Shown piece by piece: positions 16,311 to 24,370 of a DNA stretch of 64,000 bases (position 1 is the stretch's first letter; each line of letters opens with the position of its first letter). Under the pieces are notes generated by a model, which worked only from the letters and a program-made list of their open reading frames with translations, had not been told where the DNA came from and ran no database searches. Source of the stretch: Streptomyces sp. Ncost-T10-10d (GTDB taxonomy: Bacteria > Actinomycetota > Actinomycetes > Streptomycetales > Streptomycetaceae); NCBI RefSeq assembly GCF_900091955.1, contig NZ_FMDF01000227.1, positions 170,430 to 234,429 of the forward strand, written 5' to 3'. The translations under genes and the position numbers were made by a program.

Positions 16311-16808
16311 ATGAACACGGCCGAGGACCTGGCCGCCCTCGATGCGGCGCTCACCGTGCGGCGAGCGGCGGGGGCCGGGGGAGACGCCGAGTTCGTCGAC
16401 GTGGTCATCGCCCTGCGCCGGGCCGTGGTGGTCGCGGCCCACAACCCCGTACTCCCCGATCTCTTCGGCGAGTTCGCCCCGGCGTTGCGACAGGGTCTCA
16501 TCGACCTCGTGGAGCTGTTCGGGCTGCGCCGCGAGGACCCGCACCACGGCGACGCGGGCCATGACGCGCTGGTACGGGCCGTCGTGGCCGACGACGCGGA
16601 GTCGGCGGGCCGGGCCGCGCAGACCGAACTGGAGTCCACGCCGGCCCGGCTGCGGGCGGCGTGGTTCCGGTGGACCCCGGCCTGTCCTTCCCGTTGTCCC
16701 CGCCGCCCCGTGATGGTACGTCGGGTTCGGAGAAAGAACGCGGATGAGTCCCCGACCGCCCCCGCGGCGCGATGCCCCGTTCACCTTCCGGCGGGCGGTC
16801 GGGCGTGA
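16311..16808 (+). pseudogene. headless FadR/GntR regulator (FCD domain only)
   Basis: Residues 1-115 (EDLAALDAALTVRRAAG, EFVDVVIALRRAVVVAAHNPVLPDLFGEFAPALRQGLIDLVEL, HDALVRAVVADDAESAGRAAQTELE) match the effector-binding FCD domain of FadR-subfamily GntR regulators. The winged-helix DNA-binding half that should precede it is absent; the frame begins seven bases after the previous gene. After residue 120 the sequence turns into Arg/Pro-rich random coil, suggesting the true end was lost too. Probably non-functional as a DNA-binding regulator. Confidence 0.6.
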
Positions 16809-17078
16809 ATCGGGGATGTCCAAGACCGCTCCCGGGGGCGGGCGGAAATGCGGCGCGGGCGTGCCGGCTCGGCGTGACCGGCGCGGCGAGCCTTCCTCAA
16901 TGAGCCCTTGGCCTGCGTCTTTTCGGAACGGCGTGAGTCCTCGATCGGTGCTTGCGGGATATGGCAAGACTTGGACGGGACACGGTCTCGTGACTTGAAG
17001 GACACACTCGGGCAACGGAAGCGTCTTCAACTCTTGACACTCACCCCCTCAAGGCAGGAACCTTCCGACATCGACGCA
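16809..17078. other. intergenic segment upstream of the ceb operon
   Basis: No gene is supported here. A TTGACA hexamer at 17034-17039 is a candidate -35 element for cebE; I see no good -10 at the expected distance. The CebR operator follows at 17079. Confidence 0.4.
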
Positions 17079-17092
17079 TGGGAGCGCTCCCA
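17079..17092. promoter_or_regulatory. CebR operator upstream of cebE
   Basis: The sequence TGGGAGCGCTCCCA is identical to the 14-base palindrome known as the CebR box. It lies 134 bases before the cebE ATG. CebR bound here would repress cebEFG until cellobiose or cellotriose releases it. Confidence 0.92.
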
Positions 17093-17225
17093 CATCGTGC
17101 GGGGATTTTCCGCTCGAACGGCACTGCCCGTGTCCTCCCCCCTGAACCAGTCGGCACCCGCACTCACCAGCGCGTATGCCACGCAGTCAGAACGCCAGTC
17201 CCACCCTGGAACAAGGAGTAGTGGA

Positions 17226-18554
17226 ATGCGTATCACCCGCACCGTCGCCGGCCGGAGCCGCAGAGTCGCGGTTCTGGTCACCACGGGCCTGACAGCCTCG
17301 GCCCTGTTGCTGACCGGCTGCAGCAGCGATTCGGATACATCGGACAACACGGGCTCCGATGCGAACGGGAAGATCACGCTGACCGTCGCCGACTTCGGGC
17401 AGTTCGGCTACAAGGAAGCCGGTCTCTTCGCCAAGTACCACGAGCTGCACCCGAACATCACGGTCAAGGAAGACGTCACCTCCGACGAGAAGGTCTACTA
17501 CCCCAAACTGCTCCAGCAGCTGAACTCGGGCAGCGGTCTCGCCGACGTCCAGGGCATCGAGGTGGGCCGGATCAAGGAGATCGTCGACACCAAGGCGTCC
17601 TCCTTCGTCGACCTCAGCAAGGTGATCAACGTCGACGACTGGGTTTCCTGGAAGGAGAAGCAGGCCACCACGGCCGACGGCGCGGTGATCGGCGCGGGCA
17701 CCGACATCGGTCCGATGTCGCTCTGCTACAACACCGAGCTCTTCAAGAAGGCCGGTCTGCCGACCGACCGCGAGGAGGTTGCCCAGAAGGTCGCCGGCGG
17801 CTGGGAGGACTACCTCAAGCTCGGTGAGGAGTACAAGAAGAACGCGCCCGAGGGCACGTACTTCATGGACTCCGCCAGCGCGATGTTCAACGCCGTGGTG
17901 AGCTCGAACGCGAAGCAGTACTACGACGAGAGCGGCAAGGCGATCTACAAGGACAGCCCCAGTGTCAAGCAGGGCTGGGACCTGGCGGCCGAGGCGGCGT
18001 CGAAGAAGCTGACCCAGGGCCTCGCCCAGTTCACCGACCCGTGGAAGGCCGGCCTGCGCAAGGGCACGATCGCCACGGTCGCCTGCCCCGCGTGGATGGC
18101 CGGTCAGATCTCGATCAACTCCGGTGACGCCAACAAGGGCAAGTGGAACATCACCACCGCTCCCGGTGCGACCGCCGCCAACTGGGGCGGCTCGTTCCTC
18201 TCCGTGCCCAAGTCGGGCAAGCACGTCGACGAGGCCACCGAGCTCGTCAAGTGGCTGACCGCCCCCGAGCAGCAGGCCGCGGTCTTCAAGGCGATCGGCA
18301 GCTTCCCGTCCAACAAGGTTGCGTACGACCTGCCGGACGTGAAGAACGCGAAGCTCCCCTACTTCAACGACGCGCCGATCGGCCAGATCTACGCCGATGA
18401 GGCCAAGTCCATCCCCGAGACGGTTCTCGGCCCGAAGGACGGCGTGATCAAGGACAGCATCTCCACCCAGATCAACAACATGGAGCAGCGCGGCACCAGC
18501 CCGGACGACGCGTGGAAGGCCGCGACCAACGTGGTCGACAAGGCGATCGGCTGA
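17226..18554 (+). CDS. cebE: cellobiose/cellotriose ABC transporter substrate-binding lipoprotein
   Basis: A 442-residue extracytoplasmic solute-binding protein. The signal peptide ends in the lipobox LLLTGC, so it is a lipoprotein. The mature part has the family-1 sugar-binding start ITLTVADFGQFGYKEAGLFAKYHELHP and ends with an acidic helix. AAGGAG lies seven bases before the ATG. It is the first gene of the ceb operon; the energising ATPase is not local, and in streptomycetes the shared MsiK serves this role. Identification rests on the CebR box, the permeases and the beta-glucosidase behind it. Confidence 0.88.
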   Translation: MRITRTVAGRSRRVAVLVTTGLTASALLLTGCSSDSDTSDNTGSDANGKITLTVADFGQFGYKEAGLFAKYHELHPNITVKEDVTSDEKVYYPKLLQQLNSGSGLADVQGIEVGRIKEIVDTKASSFVDLSKVINVDDWVSWKEKQATTADGAVIGAGTDIGPMSLCYNTELFKKAGLPTDREEVAQKVAGGWEDYLKLGEEYKKNAPEGTYFMDSASAMFNAVVSSNAKQYYDESGKAIYKDSPSVKQGWDLAAEAASKKLTQGLAQFTDPWKAGLRKGTIATVACPAWMAGQISINSGDANKGKWNITTAPGATAANWGGSFLSVPKSGKHVDEATELVKWLTAPEQQAAVFKAIGSFPSNKVAYDLPDVKNAKLPYFNDAPIGQIYADEAKSIPETVLGPKDGVIKDSISTQINNMEQRGTSPDDAWKAATNVVDKAIG

Positions 18555-18559
18555 TCGTC

Positions 18560-18597
18560 GCCGGTGCGGGCGGCCCCCAGGAGCCGCCCGCACCGGC
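18560..18597 (+). terminator. intercistronic hairpin after cebE
   Basis: A perfect 15-base-pair stem (GCCGGTGCGGGCGGC and its complement) with an 8-base loop starts six bases after the cebE stop. There is no T run. It probably protects or partly terminates the transcript so that the binding protein is made in excess over the permeases. Confidence 0.65.
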
Positions 18598-18673
18598 ACG
18601 CGCCCCGCCCAGCCCCTTACCCGGGCACCCCTCGTACAGGGCAACCCAGCAACGCAGGGAAGGACTCCCGCCC

Positions 18674-19672
18674 GTGGCCACCTCCACTCCCACCCGGGAC
18701 GCATACGCCCCGCCACCCGGCGGTTCCCAGAAGACACCGGCGGCCCCTCGCCGGCACACATGGCGGAGCCGGCTGTGGCGGTTCGACGACAAGGCATCGC
18801 CGTACGCCTACATAGCCCCGTTCTTCCTCGTCTTCGGCGCCTTCGGGCTCTACCCGCTGCTCTACACCGGCTGGATCGCCCTGCACCGGGTCGAGATGAC
18901 CGGCATGAACCGGATGGAGTGGGTCGGCTGGGACAACTTCGACAAGATCCTGCACGACAGCGAGTTCTGGACCGCCGTCACCAACACCTTCCTCATCGGC
19001 GTCATGTCCACCGTCCCGCAACTGCTGGTCGCGCTCGGCCTGGCCCACCTGCTGAACTACAAGCTGCGCGCCAGCACCTTCTGGCGGACGGTCATCCTCA
19101 CCCCGTACGCCACCTCCGTGGCCTCCGCGGCCCTCGTCTTCGCCCTGGTCTTCCGGGCCGACGGCGGCCTGTTGAACTGGGCGCTGGAGTTCGTCGGCCT
19201 CGGCCACACCAACTGGGCCAACGGCCACTGGACGTCGAAGATCGCGATCTCCGTCATCGTGATCTGGCGTTGGACGGGCTACAACACCCTGATCTATCTG
19301 GCCGCCATGCAGGCCGTGCCGAGCGATCTGTACGAGGCCGCGTCACTCGACGGCGCATCGCGCTGGCAGCAGTTCCGCAAGGTGACCATCCCCTCGCTGC
19401 GGCCCACGATCCTGTTCACGATCGTCATCTCGACCATCGGCTCCATGCAGTTGTTCGGCGAGCCCCTGCTGCTGGAGGGCGGCACCCTCGGCGCCACGGG
19501 CGGCAACGAGAATCAGTACGAGACGCTCAGCGTCTACCTCTACAACTACGGCTGGAACCTCGGGCATCTCGGTCCGGCCGCCGCAGTGGCCTGGGCGATG
19601 CTCGCCCTCCTGCTGATCATCGCTGCGGTCAACTGGCTCATCGGCCGCTTCGTACGCACATCCGCGGTCTGA
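18674..19672 (+). CDS. cebF: cellobiose ABC transporter permease (MalF type)
   Basis: A 332-residue inner-membrane permease with six or more hydrophobic segments (first PYAYIAPFFLVFGAFGLYPLLY). The EAA loop that contacts the ATPase is EAASLDGASRWQQFRKVTIPSLRP (key residues EAA, G, P). GTG at 18674 with AAGGA upstream is chosen; longer frames run into the hairpin. It pairs with the next gene to form the membrane channel. Confidence 0.9.
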   Translation: MATSTPTRDAYAPPPGGSQKTPAAPRRHTWRSRLWRFDDKASPYAYIAPFFLVFGAFGLYPLLYTGWIALHRVEMTGMNRMEWVGWDNFDKILHDSEFWTAVTNTFLIGVMSTVPQLLVALGLAHLLNYKLRASTFWRTVILTPYATSVASAALVFALVFRADGGLLNWALEFVGLGHTNWANGHWTSKIAISVIVIWRWTGYNTLIYLAAMQAVPSDLYEAASLDGASRWQQFRKVTIPSLRPTILFTIVISTIGSMQLFGEPLLLEGGTLGATGGNENQYETLSVYLYNYGWNLGHLGPAAAVAWAMLALLLIIAAVNWLIGRFVRTSAV

Positions 19673-19687
19673 CCGGGAGCGATTTCC

Positions 19688-20605
19688 ATGACCATGACCA
19701 GCCCCATCAAAACCCGGGAACTCGGCCCGGCGAGCGCGGCCCACCGGGAGGCGCGGCGTCCGAGCCGCTTCAAGCCGGGCGCCGGCAAGCAGCTGCAAGG
19801 CGGCCCGTTCGCCTACATCGCCCTGGCTGTCGTCGGCATCGGCTCGCTTCTGCCGCTCTACTGGACCCTGGTGGCCGCGTCCCACACGCAGGACGAAGTG
19901 CTCGCCACCACACCGCCGTTCGTGCCCGGCGGGCGGCTGCTGCACAACCTCGACGCCGCCTGGAACCAGGCGCATCTCGGCAAGGCGATCGTCAACAGCG
20001 TCGTCGTCTCCAGCTGCATCACGGCGGCGACGCTCTTCTTCTGCACCCTGGCCGGCTACGCCTTCGCCAAGATGCGCTTCAGGGGCCGTGGCGGACTGAT
20101 GACCGCGGTCGTCGCCACGCTCACGATCCCGCCGCAGCTCAGCGTCGTGCCGCTGTTCATGATGATGTCCGACATCGGCTGGGGCGGAAAGCTGGAGTCG
20201 GTGATCTTCCCGACCCTGGTGAGCGCGTTCGGGGTGTTCTTCATGCGGCAGTACCTGACCGAGGCGCTGCCCTACGAACTCATCGAGGCCGCCAAGGTCG
20301 ACGGCGCGAACAACTTCCGCATCGTGCGGAGCGTGGTGCTGCCGGTGGCCCGTCCGGCGATGACGGTGCTGGGGATGCTCACCTTCGTACAGGCGTGGAA
20401 CGACTTCTTCTGGCCCTACCTCGCCCTCAATCAGCAGAACCCCACGCTCCAGGTGGCCCTCGGTCAGCTGAGCGCCTCCTACACCCCCGACCAGAGCATC
20501 GTGATGGCCGGTGCGCTGATCAGCACACTGCCGCTGCTCGTGGTCTTCGTGATCTTCGGCAAGCAGATCGTCGGAGGGATCATGTCCGGCGCCGTCAAGG
20601 GGTGA
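19688..20605 (+). CDS. cebG: cellobiose ABC transporter permease (MalG type)
   Basis: A 305-residue permease, starting 16 bases after cebF. It has a membrane segment near residue 45, a long periplasmic part and the EAA loop EAAKVDGANNFRIVRSVVLPVARP in its last third. Together with CebF it makes the heterodimeric pore for cello-oligosaccharides. A cluster of methionines (LFMMM) marks a central membrane helix, as in MalG relatives. Confidence 0.9.
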   Translation: MTMTSPIKTRELGPASAAHREARRPSRFKPGAGKQLQGGPFAYIALAVVGIGSLLPLYWTLVAASHTQDEVLATTPPFVPGGRLLHNLDAAWNQAHLGKAIVNSVVVSSCITAATLFFCTLAGYAFAKMRFRGRGGLMTAVVATLTIPPQLSVVPLFMMMSDIGWGGKLESVIFPTLVSAFGVFFMRQYLTEALPYELIEAAKVDGANNFRIVRSVVLPVARPAMTVLGMLTFVQAWNDFFWPYLALNQQNPTLQVALGQLSASYTPDQSIVMAGALISTLPLLVVFVIFGKQIVGGIMSGAVKG

Positions 20606-20634
20606 CACCGCGTCACCCGCTTCTCCCCGGACTC

Positions 20635-20671
20635 CCCGTACGGCCTGTTCCCTGACCGCGGGCCGTACGGG
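20635..20671 (+). terminator. hairpin between cebG and bglC
   Basis: CCCGTACGGCC pairs perfectly with GGCCGTACGGG over a 15-base loop, 30 bases after the cebG stop. It likely limits read-through into bglC, which has its own CebR box downstream. Confidence 0.65.
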
Positions 20672-20714
20672 CCCCCGGAGCTCCACCCCTTATCCGCCCC
20701 TGTTCGTCCACCCC

Positions 20715-20728
20715 TGGGAGCGCTCCCG
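20715..20728. promoter_or_regulatory. CebR operator overlapping the bglC ribosome binding site
   Basis: TGGGAGCGCTCCCG differs from the CebR box only in the last base. It ends one base before the bglC ATG, and its GGGAG is also the only plausible Shine-Dalgarno, so CebR here could act as a roadblock to RNA polymerase. Confidence 0.85.
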
Positions 20729-20729
20729 C

Positions 20730-22193
20730 ATGACTGCTGTACGACCCGACATCGCCCCGAAGCAGGCGTCCGAGGCAGCGGACTTTCCGACCGGTTTCGT
20801 CTGGGGGGCGGCCACCGCCGCCTACCAGGTCGAGGGCGGCGCCGCCGAGGACGGCCGCACCCCTTCCATCTGGGACACCTTCAGCCGCACTCCGGGCAAG
20901 GTCCGCAACGGTGACACCGGAGACATCGCCGCCGACCACTACCACCGCTACCGCGACGACGTGGCGCTGATGAAGCAACTCGGGCTGAAGGCCTACCGCT
21001 TCTCCGTCTCCTGGTCCCGGGTGCAGCCCACCGGTCGCGGCCCCGCCGTCGAACGCGGACTGGACTTCTACCGCAGGCTCGTCGACGAGCTCCTCGAAGC
21101 GGGCATCGCGCCCGTCGCCACGCTCTACCACTGGGACCTGCCCCAGGAGCTGGAGGACGCCGGCGGCTGGCCCCAGCGGGTGACCGTCGAGCGTTTCGCC
21201 GACTACGCCGCCATAGTGGCCGGCGCCCTCGGTGACCGCGTCGGCACCTGGACCACCTTCAACGAGCCGTGGTGCTCGGCCTTCCTCGGTTACGGCTCCG
21301 GCGTGCACGCCCCCGGCCGCACCGAGCCGGCCTCCGCCCTGCGCGCTGCCCACCATCTCAACCTCGCCCACGGCCGGGCGATCGAGGTCCTGCGCAACCA
21401 ACTCCCCGCTACCGCGCAGACCTCGGTCACCCTCAACCTCCACCAGGTCCGCCCGCTGACCGACAGCGCAGCCGACGCGGACGCCGCCCGCCGGATCGAC
21501 GCGGTGGGCAACCGGGTCTTCACCGGCCCGATGCTGCACGGCGCGTACCCCGAGGACCTGATCGCCGACACCTCGCACCTGGTGGACTGGTCGAAGCTGG
21601 TCCACGACGGCGACCTGGCCGCCATCTCCCGTCCGGTCGACGTCCTGGGCGTCAACTACTACACACCGACGCTGGTCTCCACGCCCGCCGACGGCTCCGG
21701 CGACTCGCGCAACGACGGTCACGGCAACAGCGACCACTCCCCGTGGCCCGGCTCCGAGCATGTCGCCTTCCATCTCTCCGAAGGCAAGAAGCGCACCGCG
21801 ATGAACTGGGCGATCGACCCCGACGGGCTGTACCACCTGCTCATGGACGTCGCCCGGGACCACCCCGGCCTGCCGCTGATGGTCACCGAGAACGGCGCGG
21901 CCTTCGACGACTACGTTTCGCCCGAGGGCCTGGTGGAGGACCCCGAGCGGATCGAGTACCTGCGTGGCCACCTCGACGCCGTACAGCGGGCCGTGGCGGA
22001 CGGCGCGGACGTACGCGGCTACTTCCTCTGGTCCCTGATGGACAACTTCGAGTGGGCGTACGGGTACTCCAAGCGCTTCGGTGCCGTCTACGTCGACTAC
22101 GCCACCCAGCGCCGCATCCCCAAGGCGAGCGCCCACTGGTACGCCGACGTCATTCGCCGCCACGCACTGCCCCCGGTCACCGACCTCGCCTGA
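20730..22193 (+). CDS. bglC: GH1 beta-glucosidase
   Basis: A 487-residue intracellular family-1 glycoside hydrolase without signal peptide. The N-terminal FVWGAATAAYQVEGG is the GH1 signature, TFNEPWC carries the acid/base glutamate (about residue 177) and VTENGAAFDD the nucleophile glutamate (about 388). NFEWAYGYSKRFG closes the barrel. It should hydrolyse imported cellobiose and cellotriose to glucose, removing the inducer of CebR. Length is normal for the family. Confidence 0.93.
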   Translation: MTAVRPDIAPKQASEAADFPTGFVWGAATAAYQVEGGAAEDGRTPSIWDTFSRTPGKVRNGDTGDIAADHYHRYRDDVALMKQLGLKAYRFSVSWSRVQPTGRGPAVERGLDFYRRLVDELLEAGIAPVATLYHWDLPQELEDAGGWPQRVTVERFADYAAIVAGALGDRVGTWTTFNEPWCSAFLGYGSGVHAPGRTEPASALRAAHHLNLAHGRAIEVLRNQLPATAQTSVTLNLHQVRPLTDSAADADAARRIDAVGNRVFTGPMLHGAYPEDLIADTSHLVDWSKLVHDGDLAAISRPVDVLGVNYYTPTLVSTPADGSGDSRNDGHGNSDHSPWPGSEHVAFHLSEGKKRTAMNWAIDPDGLYHLLMDVARDHPGLPLMVTENGAAFDDYVSPEGLVEDPERIEYLRGHLDAVQRAVADGADVRGYFLWSLMDNFEWAYGYSKRFGAVYVDYATQRRIPKASAHWYADVIRRHALPPVTDLA

Positions 22194-22239
22194 GACCGAC
22201 CCGCACATGGGGGCGGCGTGACCGACCCGCACCCCTCCC

Positions 22240-22266
22240 GAGACCCGGCCGTCCGTGCCGGGTCTC
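22240..22266 (+). terminator. terminator after bglC
   Basis: GAGACCCGGC pairs with GCCGGGTCTC across seven bases, followed by a C/T-rich run with CCCCTTTT. It ends the bglC transcript before cebR. Confidence 0.7.
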
Positions 22267-22322
22267 CGTCATTTCCGCCCCTTTTCGGGGGCCGGGGAGC
22301 CCGACTCGGTACCCCCGTAGGA

Positions 22323-22336
22323 TGGGAGCGCTCCCA
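22323..22336. promoter_or_regulatory. CebR operator upstream of cebR
   Basis: TGGGAGCGCTCCCA, an exact CebR box, 112 bases before the cebR start. It implies autoregulation of cebR. Confidence 0.88.
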
Positions 22337-22448
22337 GTTCTGATGCTGCGGAGAGGCCGCCGGGCCCGGACGAGTGTCAAGGGATCCAGCGCCAGGACTT
22401 GGTTCGGTTATCCGACTGTGAGAAATTGACCGCGAACGGGAGGCAGCC

Positions 22449-23480
22449 ATGACGGCAGCGCGAGTACGGAGCGGCGGGCGGCCCACGCTCGAAGAGGTCG
22501 CGGCACGGGCGGGGGTGGGGCGCGGCACGGCCTCGCGGGTGATCAACGGCTCCCCGCGGGTCAGTGCGCACACCCGCGAGGCGGTGGAGGCGGCCGTCGC
22601 CGAACTGGGGTACGTGCCCAATCGAGCGGCCCGCGCGCTCGCCGGGAACCGTACCGACGCCATTGCCCTCGTCGTGCCGGAGCCGGAGACCCGCTTCTTC
22701 GCCGAGCCGTACTTCTCCGACATCGTCCGGGGCGTCGGCGCGGCGCTCGCAGACACCGACATGCAGCTCCTGCTCACCCTCGTCGGCAGCGACCGCGAGC
22801 GCCGACGGCTGGCCCAGTATCTGACCGCGCACCGCGTCGACGGAGTGCTTCTGGTCTCCGTCCACGCCGACGACCCGCTCCCGGACCTGCTGGAGCAGCT
22901 CGGCATGCCGGCCGTGATGAGCGGCCGCAGATCCGCCTCGGAACCGCTCGCCGCGGTCGACTCCGACAACTTCGAAGGCGCCCGTGCAGCCGTCGACCAT
23001 CTGATCTCCCGGGGCCGCCGCTCCATCGCCACGATCACTGGGCCCCTCGATGTCTACGGTGCCCGGCGCCGCCTCGACGGCTACCGCAAGGCGGTCTCCG
23101 CGGCCGGTCCCGGACCGGACGAGCAGCTGATCGCCCCCGCCGACTTCACCGAGGAGGGCGGCGCACAGGCCATGCGCGACCTGCTCGCCCGCCGCCCCGA
23201 CGTCGACGCGGTCTTCGCCGCCTCCGACGTCATGGCCGCAGGGGCCCGCCAGGTGCTGCGCGAGGCCGGCCGGCGCATCCCGGACGATGTGGCTCTGATC
23301 GGCTTCGACGACTCGGCCGTGGCCCGTCACATGGACCCGGCGCTCACCAGCGTGCGCCAGCCGATCGAGGAGATGGGCCGCACGATGGCCCGCGTACTGC
23401 TCCAGGAGATCGCGGGTGAGAACCAGGAGCGTCCGCAGATCGTGCTCCCCACGGAACTGATCGTCCGCGACTCCTCGTGA
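22449..23480 (+). CDS. cebR: LacI-family repressor of cello-oligosaccharide use
   Basis: A 343-residue LacI/GalR regulator. The helix-turn-helix is GRPTLEEVAARAGVGRGTASRVINGSPRVS in the first 45 residues (hinge helix NRAARALAGN), then the periplasmic-binding-protein-like effector domain (AIALVVPEPETRFFAEPYFSDIVRG to IGFDDSAVARHMDPALTSVRQP). Three matching operators surround the ceb genes, which supports CebR identity. It lies after bglC on the same strand with its own promoter and operator. Cello-oligosaccharide release and a role in thaxtomin-type signalling are known from other species, not shown here. Confidence 0.9.
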   Translation: MTAARVRSGGRPTLEEVAARAGVGRGTASRVINGSPRVSAHTREAVEAAVAELGYVPNRAARALAGNRTDAIALVVPEPETRFFAEPYFSDIVRGVGAALADTDMQLLLTLVGSDRERRRLAQYLTAHRVDGVLLVSVHADDPLPDLLEQLGMPAVMSGRRSASEPLAAVDSDNFEGARAAVDHLISRGRRSIATITGPLDVYGARRRLDGYRKAVSAAGPGPDEQLIAPADFTEEGGAQAMRDLLARRPDVDAVFAASDVMAAGARQVLREAGRRIPDDVALIGFDDSAVARHMDPALTSVRQPIEEMGRTMARVLLQEIAGENQERPQIVLPTELIVRDSS

Positions 23481-23521
23481 CGACCGTCACACAGTCGTCG
23501 GTGAGGGTGATTCAGACACGA

Positions 23522-23552
23522 GAAGGGCCCCGGTCATTGACCGGGGCCCTTC
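23522..23552. terminator. bidirectional terminator between cebR and tRNA-His
   Basis: GAAGGGCCCCGGT and ACCGGGGCCCTTC form a near-perfect stem with a tight loop. It lies 3' of both converging genes. Confidence 0.85.
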
Positions 23553-23559
23553 CCTTCAG

Positions 23560-23633
23560 GGTGAGTAACGGGACTCGAACCCGCGACATCCTGGACCACA
23601 ACCAGGTGCTCTACCATCTGAGCTATACCCACC
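23560..23633 (-). tRNA. tRNA-His (GTG)
   Basis: Minus-strand cloverleaf: the extra G at -1 typical of tRNA-His, acceptor GTGGGTA/TACTCAC, D arm GCTCAGATGGTAGAGC, anticodon stem CCTGG/CCAGG with loop TTGTGGT (anticodon GTG), T arm GCGGGTTCGAGTCCCGT, and C73. CCA is not encoded. It lies between cebR and orn. Confidence 0.96.
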
Positions 23634-23758
23634 ATGCCCGGTCTTTTTCTGACCGGCCGAGAAAAAGTGTACAGGGTCCGAGAGGGTGCTCGCGCCCCAG
23701 TTGTTCAGCCGCTGATCCCGGCCCCCGAAAGGCCCATGACCAGCGGCTTCACAACGTC

Positions 23759-24361
23759 CTACGGCGTGGGCGGCGCGACACGTGCCGCGATCGCCTTGGC
23801 GCGCTCCGAGTCCGGCCCGGGCTGCGGCACGAAGATCGCCTCGCGGTAGTAACGCAGCTCCGTGATGGAGTCACGGATGTCCGCGAGCGCCCGGTGGTTG
23901 CCGTTCTTGTCCGGGCTGTTGAAGTACGCCCTCGGGTACCAGCGGCGCGCCAGCTCCTTGACCGAGGACACATCGACGATCCGGTAGTGGAGGTAACCCT
24001 CCAGAGTCGACATGTCCCGCGCCAGGAAGCCGCGGTCGGTGGAGACCGAGTTCCCGCAGAGCGGGGCCTTGCCGGGCTCCTTCACATGCTCGCGGACATA
24101 GGCGAGCACCTGGGCCTCGGCGTCGGCCAGGGTGGTGCCCTGGGCCAGCTCGTCGAGGAGACCCGAGGTGGTGTGCATCTCGCGCACCACCTCGGGCATC
24201 GTCTCCAGGGCCCTGTCCGGCGGGCGGATCACGATGTCCACCCCTTCGCCGAGCACGTTCAGCTCCGAGTCGGTGACCAGTGCGGCCACCTCGATGAGTG
24301 CGTCTTCCGTCAACGAGAGCCCGGTCATCTCGCAGTCGATCCACACCATGCGATCGTTCAT
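23759..24361 (-). CDS. orn: oligoribonuclease
   Basis: A 200-residue DEDDh 3'-5' exoribonuclease that degrades 2-5 nt RNAs (nanoRNA) and pGpG. The exonuclease motifs are WIDCEMTGL (Asp and Glu), LCGNSVSTDRGFL (second Asp) and GNHRALADIRDSI (His and Asp). It lies directly downstream of adpA on the same strand, 9 bases after its stop; in streptomycetes this gene (ornA) is part of the adpA operon. pGpG turnover links it to the c-di-GMP gene in this window. Confidence 0.95.
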   Translation of the reverse strand: MNDRMVWIDCEMTGLSLTEDALIEVAALVTDSELNVLGEGVDIVIRPPDRALETMPEVVREMHTTSGLLDELAQGTTLADAEAQVLAYVREHVKEPGKAPLCGNSVSTDRGFLARDMSTLEGYLHYRIVDVSSVKELARRWYPRAYFNSPDKNGNHRALADIRDSITELRYYREAIFVPQPGPDSERAKAIAARVAPPTP

Positions 24362-24370
24362 GGCTCCACC

